Part shown: positions 1 to 7,927 of the stretch, piece after piece
Numbering within the stretch: the first letter of the stretch is position 1
Layout: each line of letters opens with the position of its first letter
Origin: Bacteroidales bacterium
GTDB taxonomy: Bacteria; Bacteroidota; Bacteroidia; Bacteroidales; Bacteroidaceae
Direction of reading: 5' to 3'
Assembly (NCBI GenBank): GCA_004555245.1
Contig: SFIS01000048.1
Location: forward strand, 1 to 24,516
DNA: 24,516 nt
The notes under the pieces: model-generated
What the model was told of the DNA's origin: nothing
Database searches by the model: none
Seen by the model: only the letters and a program-made list of their open reading frames with translations
Translations under genes and position numbers: made by a program

Positions 1-68
1 CGATTTTTCAGGATGCTGTTGCTGAAAAACAGACAGTTAGCCCTACGAATACCCCTAAAAATTGTTGA
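1..68 (+). CDS. C-terminal tail of an upstream gene (partial)
   Basis: Reading from base 3, the frame is open from the window edge for 21 codons (IFQDAVAEKQ, then TVSPTNTPKNC) to a TGA at 66-68. The other two plus frames give less protein-like residues. A strong hairpin terminator about 65 bases downstream is what one would expect after a plus-strand gene. The fragment is too short to assign a family, and chance openness over 65 bases cannot be excluded. Confidence 0.35.
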   Translation, partial: IFQDAVAEKQTVSPTNTPKNC

Positions 69-131
69 AAATAGTTGTCGGGTATCAAACTTGGGTTAAG
101 GAGTGTATAGTTTTCTTAAAATATATAACAA

Positions 132-172
132 AAACCGGAGCCTGTGACATTGTCTGCCGCAGGCTCCGGTTT
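132..172. terminator. Rho-independent terminator, probably bidirectional
   Basis: A perfect 13-bp stem (132-144 with 160-172, arms AAACCGGAGCCTG and CAGGCTCCGGTTT) encloses a 15-nt loop. It lies between the end of the upstream gene and the end of the minus-strand tex gene. T-rich sequence follows on both strands, so it probably ends both transcripts. Confidence 0.8.
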
Positions 173-272
173 GTTGTTTGCAGTGTTTGTTTCTTTATTA
201 TGAGGAATCCTCCCGTTGTACTCTGTTTCTGTAGCATAGACGTAGGGTAGGGCTGACACGGTGTGCGCCGTC

Positions 273-2408
273 CTACAGCTTCATGGACAGGGAGATGCGT
301 TTGCGTTTCCGGTCCACCTCAAGCACTTTCACCCTGACGTGCTGGTGCAGGTGGACCACTTCGAGAGGGTCGGTGACATATCTGTCCGCCATCTGCGAGA
401 CGTGTACGAGTCCGTCCTGATGAACCCCGACATCCACGAAGGCGCCGAATTTCGTGATGTTTGTCACTATGCCGGGCAGCACCATGCCCTCTATGAGGTC
501 GTCGGGCGTGTGTACGTTGGCGTCAAACTCGAAGACCTCTATCTCTGCGCGCGGGTCGCGTCCGGGTTTCTCCAGCTCAGCCATGATGTCGGTGAGTGTC
601 GGCATTCCGAGTTCTTCGCTGACGTATTTCTTCAGGTCTATTCTCTTTCTCAGTTCTGCCGACTGCATCAGCTGCGCCACGGTGCATCCGCAGTCTTTCG
701 CCATTGTCTCCACGACAGCGTAGCGCTCCGGGTGGACGGCACTGCCGTCGAGCGGATTCTTCGCTTCCGGGATGCGCAGGAATCCGGCACACTGGGTGTA
801 GGCTGCCGGTCCGAGGCGCGGCACTTTCTTCAGCTGTGCGCGTGAGGCGAAGGCCCCGTTCTCGCGGCGGTATTCTACGATGTTCTTCGCCAATGCCGGT
901 CCGAGGCCGCTGACGTATGTCAGCAGATGCACACTCGCCGTGTTGAGGTTCACCCCGACGGAGTTGACGCAGCTCTCCACGATTCTGTCGAGGCTCTGTT
1001 TCAGGAGGTTCTGATCGACGTCGTGCTGATACTGCCCCACTCCGATGCTCTTCGGGTCGATTTTCACCAGTTCGGCGAGCGGGTCCATGAGGCGTCTTCC
1101 AATGCTCACGGCCCCCCTTACTGTCACGTCTTTGTCTGGGAACTCGTCGCGTGCCGCCTTTGATGCGCTATACACCGACGCTCCGTCTTCGCTGACGACG
1201 AAGACGTTTATGCTGCCGCCGACCGCCGCGAGGGCTCGCCTCACCACATCCGTCGCCTCGCGTGATGCCGTTCCGTTTCCGACGGCAACCGCCTCGATGT
1301 CGTATTTCCTGGCGAGTGTGGCGAGCTTGTGTTCCGCCGCGGCGACGTTGTTCTGTGATCCTACGGCATACACCACGTCGTGGCAGAGCAGGTTGCCCTG
1401 TCTGTCGAGACACACCACCTTGCATCCCGTGCGTATTCCGGGGTCCACTCCCATGACGCGTTTCTGTCCCAGCGGTGCGGCGAGCAGCAGCTGTCGCAGG
1501 TTCTCGGCGAAGACGCCTATCGCCTCCTCGTCAGCCTTCTGTTTCGATGCTGCGGCAAATTCGTTCTCTATCGAGGGCAGCAGCAGGCGTTTGCAAGCGT
1601 CGCTGACGGCATCGCCGATGATGTCGGCGCAGCGTCCCTTGGATTTTACGAAGATGCCTCTGACACGTTCTGCCGCCTCTTCTCCGTCAACGCTGATGCC
1701 TACGCGCAGCACCCCTTCGCTCTCTCCGCGCCGCATGGCGAGCAGGCGGTTGCCGGTGCAGCGTCGCAGGGGCTCTTCTGCGTCGAAATAGTCAGAGAAT
1801 TTCGCCGCCTCTTCCGTCTCCGCCTTCGCCTTCACCACCTTTGATGTGATGACGGCTTCACGTCTGAAGAGTTGCCGTATGCGGTTTCTGGTGCGTTCGT
1901 CCTCGCTGACCATCTCGGCTATGATATCCTGTGCGCCCTTTATGGCAGCCGCGGTGTCTTTCACGTCGCCCTTCACGTATCTCGCCGCCGTGCGGTCGAT
2001 GTCCTGCTCGCGTTGGAAGAGTATGAGTTGTGCGAGAGGCTCCAGCCCCTGCTCCCGTGCAATCTGCGCCTTTGTGCGCCGTTTCGGCTTGTAGGGGAGA
2101 TAGATGTCTTCAAGCTCGGTGGCGTCCCAGCAGCCGGCGATGCGCTTCTCTATCTCGGGTGTCATTTTCTGCTGCTCGGTGATGGTCTTGGTGACTGTCT
2201 CCTTGCGGCGCACCAGTTCTTTCAGTTTCTCGTAGCGCTGCGCGATGCCGGTGATGGCAACTTCGTCCATGCCGCCCGTCTTCTCCTTGCGGTAGCGTGC
2301 GATGAAGGGGATGGTGCAGCCCTCGTCGAGCAGTGTCAGCACGCCTTCGACGTTCGCCGCTCTGAAGTTTGTCTCTTTGGCAATGATGCCTGTCAGTATT
2401 TTTTGCAT
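273..2408 (-). CDS. tex: Tex family S1 RNA-binding protein (transcription accessory factor)
   Basis: Tex is a cytoplasmic nucleic-acid-binding protein that associates with transcription. Its precise role in Bacteroidota is not settled. The 711-residue length is slightly short of the usual 720-780. The expected order is visible: a helical N-terminal region (1-310); a YqgF/RNase H-like domain beginning at MGVDPGIRTGCKVV (319-332); helix-hairpin-helix segments around 485-545 (NLNTASVHLLTYVSGLGPAL); and a C-terminal S1 domain (about 640-711) with GIVTNITKFGAFVDVGVHQD and VHVSQMAD. The ATG at 2408 starts the family-typical MQKILTGIIAKE and lies about 90 bases below a matching -7 box. The gene is probably monocistronic, diverges from rprX and ends at the hairpin at 132-172. 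The family assignment is very safe. Confidence 0.97.
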   Translation of the reverse strand: MQKILTGIIAKETNFRAANVEGVLTLLDEGCTIPFIARYRKEKTGGMDEVAITGIAQRYEKLKELVRRKETVTKTITEQQKMTPEIEKRIAGCWDATELEDIYLPYKPKRRTKAQIAREQGLEPLAQLILFQREQDIDRTAARYVKGDVKDTAAAIKGAQDIIAEMVSEDERTRNRIRQLFRREAVITSKVVKAKAETEEAAKFSDYFDAEEPLRRCTGNRLLAMRRGESEGVLRVGISVDGEEAAERVRGIFVKSKGRCADIIGDAVSDACKRLLLPSIENEFAAASKQKADEEAIGVFAENLRQLLLAAPLGQKRVMGVDPGIRTGCKVVCLDRQGNLLCHDVVYAVGSQNNVAAAEHKLATLARKYDIEAVAVGNGTASREATDVVRRALAAVGGSINVFVVSEDGASVYSASKAARDEFPDKDVTVRGAVSIGRRLMDPLAELVKIDPKSIGVGQYQHDVDQNLLKQSLDRIVESCVNSVGVNLNTASVHLLTYVSGLGPALAKNIVEYRRENGAFASRAQLKKVPRLGPAAYTQCAGFLRIPEAKNPLDGSAVHPERYAVVETMAKDCGCTVAQLMQSAELRKRIDLKKYVSEELGMPTLTDIMAELEKPGRDPRAEIEVFEFDANVHTPDDLIEGMVLPGIVTNITKFGAFVDVGVHQDGLVHVSQMADRYVTDPLEVVHLHQHVRVKVLEVDRKRKRISLSMKL

Positions 2409-2497
2409 AACTAAAATGATGTTTTTACAATCCGTCCCGTCTCTATATACCTATATATATAATAAGGTGTAAAAGCACATCTGCTTCGGACGGGCTG

Positions 2498-2505
2498 CAA
2501 AGTTA
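2498..2505 (-). promoter_or_regulatory. -7 box of the tex promoter
   Basis: The minus strand reads TAACTTTG, an exact match to the Bacteroidota -7 consensus TAnnTTTG. It would start transcription near 2494 and leave a leader of about 86 nt before the tex ATG. No convincing -33 TTTG is seen at the usual spacing. Confidence 0.65.
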
Positions 2506-2570
2506 CGCATTTTTTTTCATCAACGCCGCATGGCTACATATAAAAAATGTTGCGCGCGCATCAGCTGCAG

Positions 2571-2584
2571 GCATCCGCGGATGC
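2571..2584. repeat. 14-bp perfect palindrome upstream of rprX
   Basis: GCATCCGCGGATGC is self-complementary. It lies in the 400-bp divergent region between tex and rprX, about 190 bp above the rprX -7 box. It could be an operator or a chance GC-rich palindrome. Apart from the two -7 boxes, nothing else in 2409-2804 is recognisable. Confidence 0.35.
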
Positions 2585-2775
2585 TGCCGGCGGCGATACG
2601 GAAGAAGAAAAGACATGGCGCAATGACATTCTGAAGACACCGCAGGACAGAGCTGACAGGCATCTAAAACTGCGTATAATTGAAAATAATGTATTATAAT
2701 GGGGAATAAGTGTTAAATTAAGGAAAGTGCCGGGAAATATTTTAACATTCCGGAATACCTTTCAGCAAAATTTTC

Positions 2776-2783
2776 TAACTTTG
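2776..2783 (+). promoter_or_regulatory. -7 box of the rprX-rprY promoter
   Basis: TAACTTTG matches TAnnTTTG exactly and lies 22 bases before the ATG at 2805. The transcript would have a leader of only about 15-20 nt. This placement also rules out the in-frame upstream start at 2727, which would begin before the promoter. A -33 element is not clear. Confidence 0.65.
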
Positions 2784-2804
2784 CACACAGAAGAAACAAA
2801 AGAT

Positions 2805-4376
2805 ATGAAGAAATCAACCATTTGGATCATAGCCGTCATAATGGGAGGTTCGTTTCTCGCTCTGCTCTACCTGCAGGTGAAGTATGCGCAGGAGATGGTG
2901 ACGATGAAAAAGGAGCAGTTTGACGAATCGGTCAACAGAGCCTTGTACCAGGCATCGCGCAACCTTGAACTCAACGAGACGCTGAGATACCTCGAGAAGG
3001 ATGTCAACGAGACAGAGCGGAAGGCATTCAGACAGGATTCCGTAGCCTACGGCAGCGGCATCAACTCCGGCACCGTGCAACATTCTACACAGTTTGCCGT
3101 GGCGGGGAAAGACGGCACGATATACTCGTCGTTCGAGCTGAAGACCATAGCCACGAAACCGTCGCAGATGCCGAAGGCGATGATTCTGCGCAACGACCGC
3201 AACCAGATGACGCAGACATCGAAGTCGCTGCAGGAGATTGTCAGAAACAGATACGTCTATCAGAAAGCCCTCCTCGACGAGGTGGTGTATTCGATTCTCT
3301 ACTCGGCGTCGGAGAAACCGCTGAGCGAACGTATCAACTTCAAGCTCCTCGACCAGGACCTGAAGGCGGAGCTGATGAACAACGGCATCAACATCCCGTA
3401 CCATTTCAGCGTCACGACACAGGACGGCAGAGAGGTGTATCGCTGTCCGGACTATACGGAAGAGGGCGAGGAGCACAGCTATTCGCAGGTGCTCTTCAGA
3501 AACGACCCCCAGCAGAAGATGGGCATCGTACACATACACTTCCCCGACATGGACAGCTACATCTTCTCTACCGTGAGGTTCATGATTCCGTCTGGCATCT
3601 TCGCCACCGTCCTGCTCGTCACCTTCATCTTCACCATCTTCATCATCTTCCGGCAGAAGAAGCTCACCGAGATAAAGAACGACTTCATCAACAACATGAC
3701 GCACGAGCTGAAGACGCCCATCTCGAGCATCTCGCTCGCGGCACAGATGCTCAACGACCAGACGGTGACAAAGTCTGCCACAATGATGGCACACCTCGGA
3801 AGCGTCATCAACGACGAGGCGAAGAGGCTCAGATTCCTTGTCGAGAAGGTGCTGCAGATGTCGATGTTCGACCGCAAGAAAGCCATCTTCAAACAGAAAG
3901 AGCTTGACATCAACGAACTGGTGGAGAACGCCGAACAATCGTTCCAGCTCAGAGTGGAGCACACGGGAGGTAAGATATACACTGAGATAGAGGCAATCGA
4001 TTCGGCAATATACGTCGATGAAGTACACTTCACCAACGCCATCTTCAACCTCATGGACAATGCGGTGAAATACTCGAAGCCCGACCAGCCGCTCAACATC
4101 TACCTGAAGACATGGAACGACGACAACGGACACGTCTTCCTCTCGGTCAGAGACACCGGCATAGGAATGAAGAAAGAGGCGCTGAAGAAAATCTTTGACA
4201 AGTTCTACCGCGTACACACCGGCAACGTACATGACGTGAAAGGCTTCGGCCTCGGGCTGGCGTACGTGAAGAACATCGTCGATCTCCACAAGGGAAAGAT
4301 AACGGTGGAATCCGTTCTCGGCGAAGGAACTACGTTCACCATACAGATTCCCGTAATCAAAGAAGAGACGGTGTGA
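2805..4376 (+). CDS. rprX: RprX-like sensor histidine kinase
   Basis: This is the membrane histidine kinase of an OmpR-type two-component system, 523 residues from the ATG at 2805. An uncleaved TM helix (about 4-25) and a second TM helix (about 260-283) flank a periplasmic sensor region of about 230 residues. The cytoplasmic part carries the H box NNMTHELKTP with phospho-acceptor H300, the N box NLMDNAVKYS (415-424), the G1 box DTGIG (450-454), the F-box region (IFDKFYRV) and the G2 box GFGLGL (480-485), so it should be active. It is followed 153 bases later by its cognate regulator. The sequence closely resembles the RprX kinase described in Bacteroides. The inducing signal is not evident. 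The start was chosen from the promoter position and the MKKSTIW signal-anchor beginning. Confidence 0.92.
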   Translation: MKKSTIWIIAVIMGGSFLALLYLQVKYAQEMVTMKKEQFDESVNRALYQASRNLELNETLRYLEKDVNETERKAFRQDSVAYGSGINSGTVQHSTQFAVAGKDGTIYSSFELKTIATKPSQMPKAMILRNDRNQMTQTSKSLQEIVRNRYVYQKALLDEVVYSILYSASEKPLSERINFKLLDQDLKAELMNNGINIPYHFSVTTQDGREVYRCPDYTEEGEEHSYSQVLFRNDPQQKMGIVHIHFPDMDSYIFSTVRFMIPSGIFATVLLVTFIFTIFIIFRQKKLTEIKNDFINNMTHELKTPISSISLAAQMLNDQTVTKSATMMAHLGSVINDEAKRLRFLVEKVLQMSMFDRKKAIFKQKELDINELVENAEQSFQLRVEHTGGKIYTEIEAIDSAIYVDEVHFTNAIFNLMDNAVKYSKPDQPLNIYLKTWNDDNGHVFLSVRDTGIGMKKEALKKIFDKFYRVHTGNVHDVKGFGLGLAYVKNIVDLHKGKITVESVLGEGTTFTIQIPVIKEETV

Positions 4377-4529
4377 ACACCCCGCCGCACGGACATACAC
4401 ACAAAAGAAACAAACGTTAGCGAACAATCATCAATACTATTAACCGTGGGACAGTGAAATGCACGAACACATCTTATATCTATATAATGTGTGAAAAATT
4501 TTCAGAGCCCACATAAATACTTTACGACT

Positions 4530-5234
4530 ATGAATATGGAAGACAACATCAAAATCATGCTTTGCGAGGACGACGAGAACCTCGGCATGCTCCTGCGTGA
4601 ATATCTGCAGGCAAAGGGTTTCAGCGCTGAACTCTTCCCCGACGGAGAGGCAGGCTACCGTGCCTTCACAAAACAGAAGTACGACATCTGCATCCTCGAT
4701 GTCATGATGCCGAAGAAAGACGGCTTCACTCTCGCACACGAGATACGCCAGTCGAACGCCGATGTGCCCATCATCTTCCTCACGGCGAAACAGCTGAAGG
4801 AGGATATCCTCGAAGGATTCAAAATCGGTGCCGACGACTATATCACGAAGCCTTTCTCGATGGAAGAACTCGTCTTCCGCGTTGAGGCTATCCTGCGCCG
4901 TGTCCGCGGGAAGAAGAACAAGGAGAGCTCTATCTACAAGGTGGGCAACTTCACTTTCGACACACAGAAACAGCTGCTCTCCATAGGCGAGAAACAGACA
5001 AAGCTCACCACAAAGGAGAACGAACTCCTCGCTCTGCTCTGCAGCCACGCCAACGAGATTCTGCAGCGCGACTTCGCACTGAAGACCATCTGGATTGACG
5101 ACAACTATTTCAACGCGCGCTCGATGGACGTCTATATCACCAAGTTGCGCAAGCATCTGAAGGACGACCCGCAGATCGAGATTATCAACATCCACGGCAA
5201 AGGCTACAAACTCATCATCCCTGACGAGGAGTAA
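4530..5234 (+). CDS. rprY: RprY-like OmpR-family response regulator
   Basis: This is a DNA-binding response regulator of 234 residues from the ATG at 4530; a second ATG two codons later (MEDNIK) is equally possible. The receiver domain (about 7-122) has the acidic pair D14/D15 in LCEDDENLG, the phospho-acceptor D57 in CILDVMMPKKDG, T85 and K107 (ITKPFS). The C-terminal winged-helix domain (about 135-230) contains TTKENELLALLCSHAN and the wing sequence INIHGKGYKLIIP. It is co-directional with rprX and follows it, so it is probably co-transcribed. No separate promoter box is clear in the 153-nt gap. Homology to RprY of Bacteroides/Porphyromonas is judged from memory of that family. Confidence 0.93.
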   Translation: MNMEDNIKIMLCEDDENLGMLLREYLQAKGFSAELFPDGEAGYRAFTKQKYDICILDVMMPKKDGFTLAHEIRQSNADVPIIFLTAKQLKEDILEGFKIGADDYITKPFSMEELVFRVEAILRRVRGKKNKESSIYKVGNFTFDTQKQLLSIGEKQTKLTTKENELLALLCSHANEILQRDFALKTIWIDDNYFNARSMDVYITKLRKHLKDDPQIEIINIHGKGYKLIIPDEE

Positions 5235-5265
5235 GCCCGTTCGCGGACGCGAACCGGTAGAATAG

Positions 5266-5312
5266 AAAAACCGGCTGCCAACAGTATTGCCTACTGTTGG
5301 CGGCCGGTTTTC
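5266..5312. terminator. Terminator between convergent rprY and lipoprotein gene
   Basis: A long inverted repeat runs AAAACCGGCTGCCAACAGTA, a short TTGCC loop, then TACTGTTGGC-GGCCGGTTTT, with a nearly continuous stem of about 20 bp. Flanking A and T runs allow it to work for the plus-strand rprXY unit and for the minus-strand operon ending at 5453. Confidence 0.85.
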
Positions 5313-5452
5313 ATGTGCGTGTCAGTATGTCTCTTGCCGTCAGTTGCCCGTTGCCGTTGCTGCATTCCGGGCATTCCGCTCTGCGCCCTTGCGCTGTAGA
5401 GAAAGCACGGAGGCGTGATGCCGGCTGCGGGGCGCCGGGCGTAGTTGCCGGG

Positions 5453-6025
5453 CTATACGCCCTCGTCGTCGTCTGTCTCGTCGCCGCTGTTGGTGTCCAT
5501 CTTAGTGTCGAGACGCAGAGAGATGCCGCCGTTGGCATCGACGGTCATCGTCATAGGCACAAACTCGTCGCTGCGGAAGTCGGGCGAGCCGACGCTGCTG
5601 GCGAAGACGAGGCGGTTGCCCTCTATCTTGTCGAAGACGATGCCGAGCAGAGCGCCGTCGCGGTACGTCGCCGTGCCTTCGAGACATGATGCGAACCATG
5701 TCTTCGTGAATGTCTTGTTCAGGACGTCACTGCCGTCGGCGCGCTGTATGCGGACGTGTATCATGTTGTCGTAGTAGGCGTTGCCCTCTTCGTCTTTCGT
5801 GAGGGGAAGACTCTCGTCGGCGGTACGCACGATGCTGACGGTGTAGCTGCCGCCAAGCCATTCGATGTCGCGTTTCTGTGATGTGTCGGGCATTTTCTGG
5901 GGGCCGTGCTTTACCTCTTTTGCCGGCGGAGGTACTATGATGGTCTGTTTTTCTTTCTTCTCCTCGCACGAAGAAAGCATTGTTGAAGCGAGAAGAAGGG
6001 CGATGAATAGTCCTGATTCTTTCAT
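5453..6025 (-). CDS. Putative lipoprotein, DUF4738-like
   Basis: The protein has 190 residues from the ATG at 6025. It begins MKESGLFIALLLASTMLSSC, a clear lipoprotein signal peptide with the modified cysteine at C20. It should therefore be exported and lipid-anchored. A charged, proline-containing linker follows (EEKKEKQTIIVPPPAKE), then a compact beta-rich region (SYTVSIVRTADESLPLT, YDNMIHVRIQRADGSDVLNKTFTK). The tail is acidic and ends SGDETDDDEGV. It resembles small Bacteroidales lipoproteins annotated as DUF4738, of unknown function. It is the last gene of the minus-strand operon, 65 bases after its neighbour. An in-frame start further upstream (6262) is rejected because it precedes the signal peptide and overlaps the preceding gene. 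Confidence 0.85.
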   Translation of the reverse strand: MKESGLFIALLLASTMLSSCEEKKEKQTIIVPPPAKEVKHGPQKMPDTSQKRDIEWLGGSYTVSIVRTADESLPLTKDEEGNAYYDNMIHVRIQRADGSDVLNKTFTKTWFASCLEGTATYRDGALLGIVFDKIEGNRLVFASSVGSPDFRSDEFVPMTMTVDANGGISLRLDTKMDTNSGDETDDDEGV

Positions 6026-6090
6026 GATAGTGTGTTTTGCTGTGGGGCTTGTCGTGGGGATGCAGTGCGGAGGGGTGTGGCGGCATGGGG

Positions 6091-6477
6091 CTATGACAGC
6101 ATCTCGAGCAGTTCGTCGTGCAGTTCGGCAAAGCGGCGAGGGGGATACCCGAGAAGCAGGATGCAGAGGAAGGCGTTTGTCGCTATCTCCAGGTCGGAGA
6201 TTTCCACATCGTCGCGCACCACCTCTTTCCCTATGATGACATTCCATTGGGACTGGAAACAAGTGTCGGCGGCACCGGCGAAACAGTCGTCCGTCTCCTC
6301 GTCTTCAAGCAGTTGATATACTATGCGCTTCTTCGATGCGACGGGCGCAAGGGATATAAGAAAGTCGTAAGCCTCCTTGATGGCAGGACGCTTACGACTT
6401 ATTTCGTGCATCATTTCCGTGAGTTCGGAGAAGATGATGTCAAACGGGTGTTGTTCTAAAATTTCCTTTAATGTCAT
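6091..6477 (-). CDS. Conserved Bacteroidales protein of unknown function (DUF6557-like)
   Basis: The protein has 128 residues, starting MTLKEILEQHPFDIIFSELT at the ATG at 6477. It has no signal peptide or TM helix and should be cytoplasmic. It is acidic and mostly helical (IKEAYDFLISLAPVASKKR, LHDELLEMLS), with a central aromatic segment (FQSQWNVIIGKEV). No catalytic motif is visible. The sequence resembles small uncharacterised Bacteroidales proteins grouped as DUF6557; that label comes from memory and is moderately sure. It lies 38 bases after ribH and 65 bases before the lipoprotein gene, consistent with one operon. Confidence 0.8.
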   Translation of the reverse strand: MTLKEILEQHPFDIIFSELTEMMHEISRKRPAIKEAYDFLISLAPVASKKRIVYQLLEDEETDDCFAGAADTCFQSQWNVIIGKEVVRDDVEISDLEIATNAFLCILLLGYPPRRFAELHDELLEMLS

Positions 6478-6515
6478 GCAGACAGTGTATGGGGGATTGT
6501 GGGATGGCTGCGGCA

Positions 6516-6986
6516 TCAGAACTTCGCCATCTTTATCGCGTTGACAGCACACTCCTCGCCTTTGTTGCCGAGCTTGCCTCCGGCGCGGTCGATGGCCTGT
6601 TGGAGGGTGTTTGTCGTCAGTACACCGAAGATGACGGGCACCGACGAGGTGGCGTTGAGCTGTGCGAAACCGGCAGAAAGCCCGTGGCAGGTGCAGTCGA
6701 AACTCGGCGTCTCGCCGCGGATGACAGCCCCGAGGGCGATGACGGCGTCATAGCCGTCGTTCAAGGTCATCTGACGTGCGCCGTAAATCAGCTCGAACGT
6801 TCCCGGCACATGCTTCACGTGGATGTTCTCCGGAAGGGCTTCGTAACCCTCCAATGTGCTCACGGCCCCGTCGAGGAGAGCCGCTGTCACGTCGGGATTG
6901 CTGTCAGAGACTACGATGCCGAAACACATGTTCTCGGCGTTGGGAACTTTCGTGCGGTCGTAGTCGGAGAAATTGCGGGTTGCCAT
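6516..6986 (-). CDS. ribH: 6,7-dimethyl-8-ribityllumazine synthase homologue with altered active site
   Basis: The family makes the riboflavin precursor 6,7-dimethyl-8-ribityllumazine from a pyrimidinedione and dihydroxybutanone phosphate, in an icosahedral or pentameric shell. The length (156 residues) and overall pattern fit: FGIVVSDSNPDVTAALLDGA, VPGTFELIYGARQM, ALGAVIRGETPSFD, and the C-terminal DRAGGKLGNKG with the phosphate-binding arginine. Two usual active-site residues are changed. The aromatic residue before the conserved Asn (F/W in xN) is Ser, and the proton-transfer His of the usual ETPHF is Ser (ETPSF). The codons AGC and AGT are plain in the DNA, so no frameshift is involved. 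The start overlaps the stop of the upstream TPR gene by one base (TAATG), implying translational coupling. Fold assignment is safe; activity is uncertain. Confidence 0.93.
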   Translation of the reverse strand: MATRNFSDYDRTKVPNAENMCFGIVVSDSNPDVTAALLDGAVSTLEGYEALPENIHVKHVPGTFELIYGARQMTLNDGYDAVIALGAVIRGETPSFDCTCHGLSAGFAQLNATSSVPVIFGVLTTNTLQQAIDRAGGKLGNKGEECAVNAIKMAKF

Positions 6987-7678
6987 TATTTTGTTGTACG
7001 CTCTATGTATTTGTCTATGCTTCTATAGATAGCAGAGCCTACGTAGTTCTTCTTGATGTCCTTGTAGATTGCATTGGCCTCTTCTGTCTTGCCCTGGCTC
7101 TCGAGAAGCTCTGCTGCCTGAAGCAGGAACTGCGGAGAGAGAGAGAGGTTGCGGCCTGTTGACGCCTTTGCGTCAGCCATCTTTGCCGCTTTCTTCAGGT
7201 TGCTGACAGCGTCGTCGATGCGGTTGAGGCTCACATAGACATTGCCGAGGGCTGCTACGGCAGCCGGCGAAACCATTGCGTCGTCAGCCGGAGAATAGCT
7301 GTCGAGCTTGTCGGCGGCCTCCTGCCATTTGCCAAGCTGTGCATAGCAGAGACCGGCATAGAGCTTCGCGAGGTTGCCGGCATCGGTGCAGCCGTACTGG
7401 TCGATGACCTTCAGGAAGCCGATGTAGCCTGCGCCGTCGCCGTTGAGGGCTTTCTCGAACTGCTCCTGGGCGAAGAGCTCCTGGCCCTTTGCTATCGCCG
7501 TGCTTGCCTCAACCTCACGCGGCTTCAGGTAGAAGTTGTTGAGGAGAAGCGCACCGGCTACCACTACGACTACCGCTACGACAGCGATGCTGATCACTTT
7601 CTTGTACTTGAGCACGAATGCTTCCATCTTTGAGATAGACTCTTCTGTTGGAGTCTGCTGATTCTTTGTATTTGCCAT
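6986..7678 (-). CDS. Membrane-anchored tetratricopeptide repeat protein
   Basis: The protein has 230 residues. A hydrophilic N-terminus (MANTKNQQTPTEESISKMEA) precedes one TM helix (about 27-50, ISIAVVAVVVVVAGALLL) and a helical-repeat region facing the periplasm. TPR-like helices include AKLYAGLCYAQLGKWQEAADKL, AALGNVYVSLNRIDDAVSNLKKA and FLLQAAELLESQGKTEEANAIY. The layout resembles YfgM/DUF2133-type single-pass TPR proteins, which act as scaffolds or chaperone partners. I infer that role only loosely. It is the first gene of a four-gene operon and is coupled to ribH by the TAATG overlap. Its -7 box lies about 155 bases upstream. Confidence 0.88.
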   Translation of the reverse strand: MANTKNQQTPTEESISKMEAFVLKYKKVISIAVVAVVVVVAGALLLNNFYLKPREVEASTAIAKGQELFAQEQFEKALNGDGAGYIGFLKVIDQYGCTDAGNLAKLYAGLCYAQLGKWQEAADKLDSYSPADDAMVSPAAVAALGNVYVSLNRIDDAVSNLKKAAKMADAKASTGRNLSLSPQFLLQAAELLESQGKTEEANAIYKDIKKNYVGSAIYRSIDKYIERTTK

Positions 7679-7831
7679 TATTGTATTACGTTTTTTTTAT
7701 TGCTCGGACAGGTTTGCACACTATGCCGCATCGCATCAGGGGCAGCAGCAGGACATTGCCTGAACGCAAACGGGACAGTGTCTCGCGGAACGCAGCGGAA
7801 TGTATGTTGAAGTGTGCGCACAATTGCGTGG

Positions 7832-7839
7832 CAAAATTA
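7832..7839 (-). promoter_or_regulatory. -7 box for the TPR-ribH operon
   Basis: The minus strand reads TAATTTTG, matching TAnnTTTG. Transcription would start near 7828 and leave a leader of about 150 nt before the ATG at 7678. That leader (7679-7828) holds no riboswitch that I recognise; I looked specifically for FMN-type elements because ribH follows. Confidence 0.5.
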
Positions 7840-7902
7840 CTGAATTTATCTCAGATACTGAAATTTATAGCCGTTTTTTTTCGTTTTTACGCTGAAAAAG
7901 AT

Positions 7903-7910
7903 TAACTTTG
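7903..7910 (+). promoter_or_regulatory. -7 box of the recF promoter
   Basis: TAACTTTG is an exact consensus match, 18 bases before the recF ATG at 7928. It excludes the in-frame GTG at 7910, which overlaps the box itself. It diverges from the TPR operon promoter about 65 bp away. Confidence 0.65.
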
Positions 7911-7927
7911 TGCCAAAATTTGACGAA

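Noticed and set aside
261..845. Open frames on the plus strand inside tex (also 1045-1791 and 1872-2414)
   Set aside because: All are antisense to a full-length Tex protein and show no recognisable domain or promoter.
2814..4427. 537-codon open frame on the minus strand across rprX
   Set aside because: It lies antisense to a kinase with every catalytic box intact and gives a His/Val/Glu-rich sequence of no family. Codon bias of rprX explains the open frame.
7679..7828. FMN riboswitch in the leader of the TPR-ribH operon
   Set aside because: The conserved FMN-element segments are not present, and the first gene of the operon is not a riboflavin gene.
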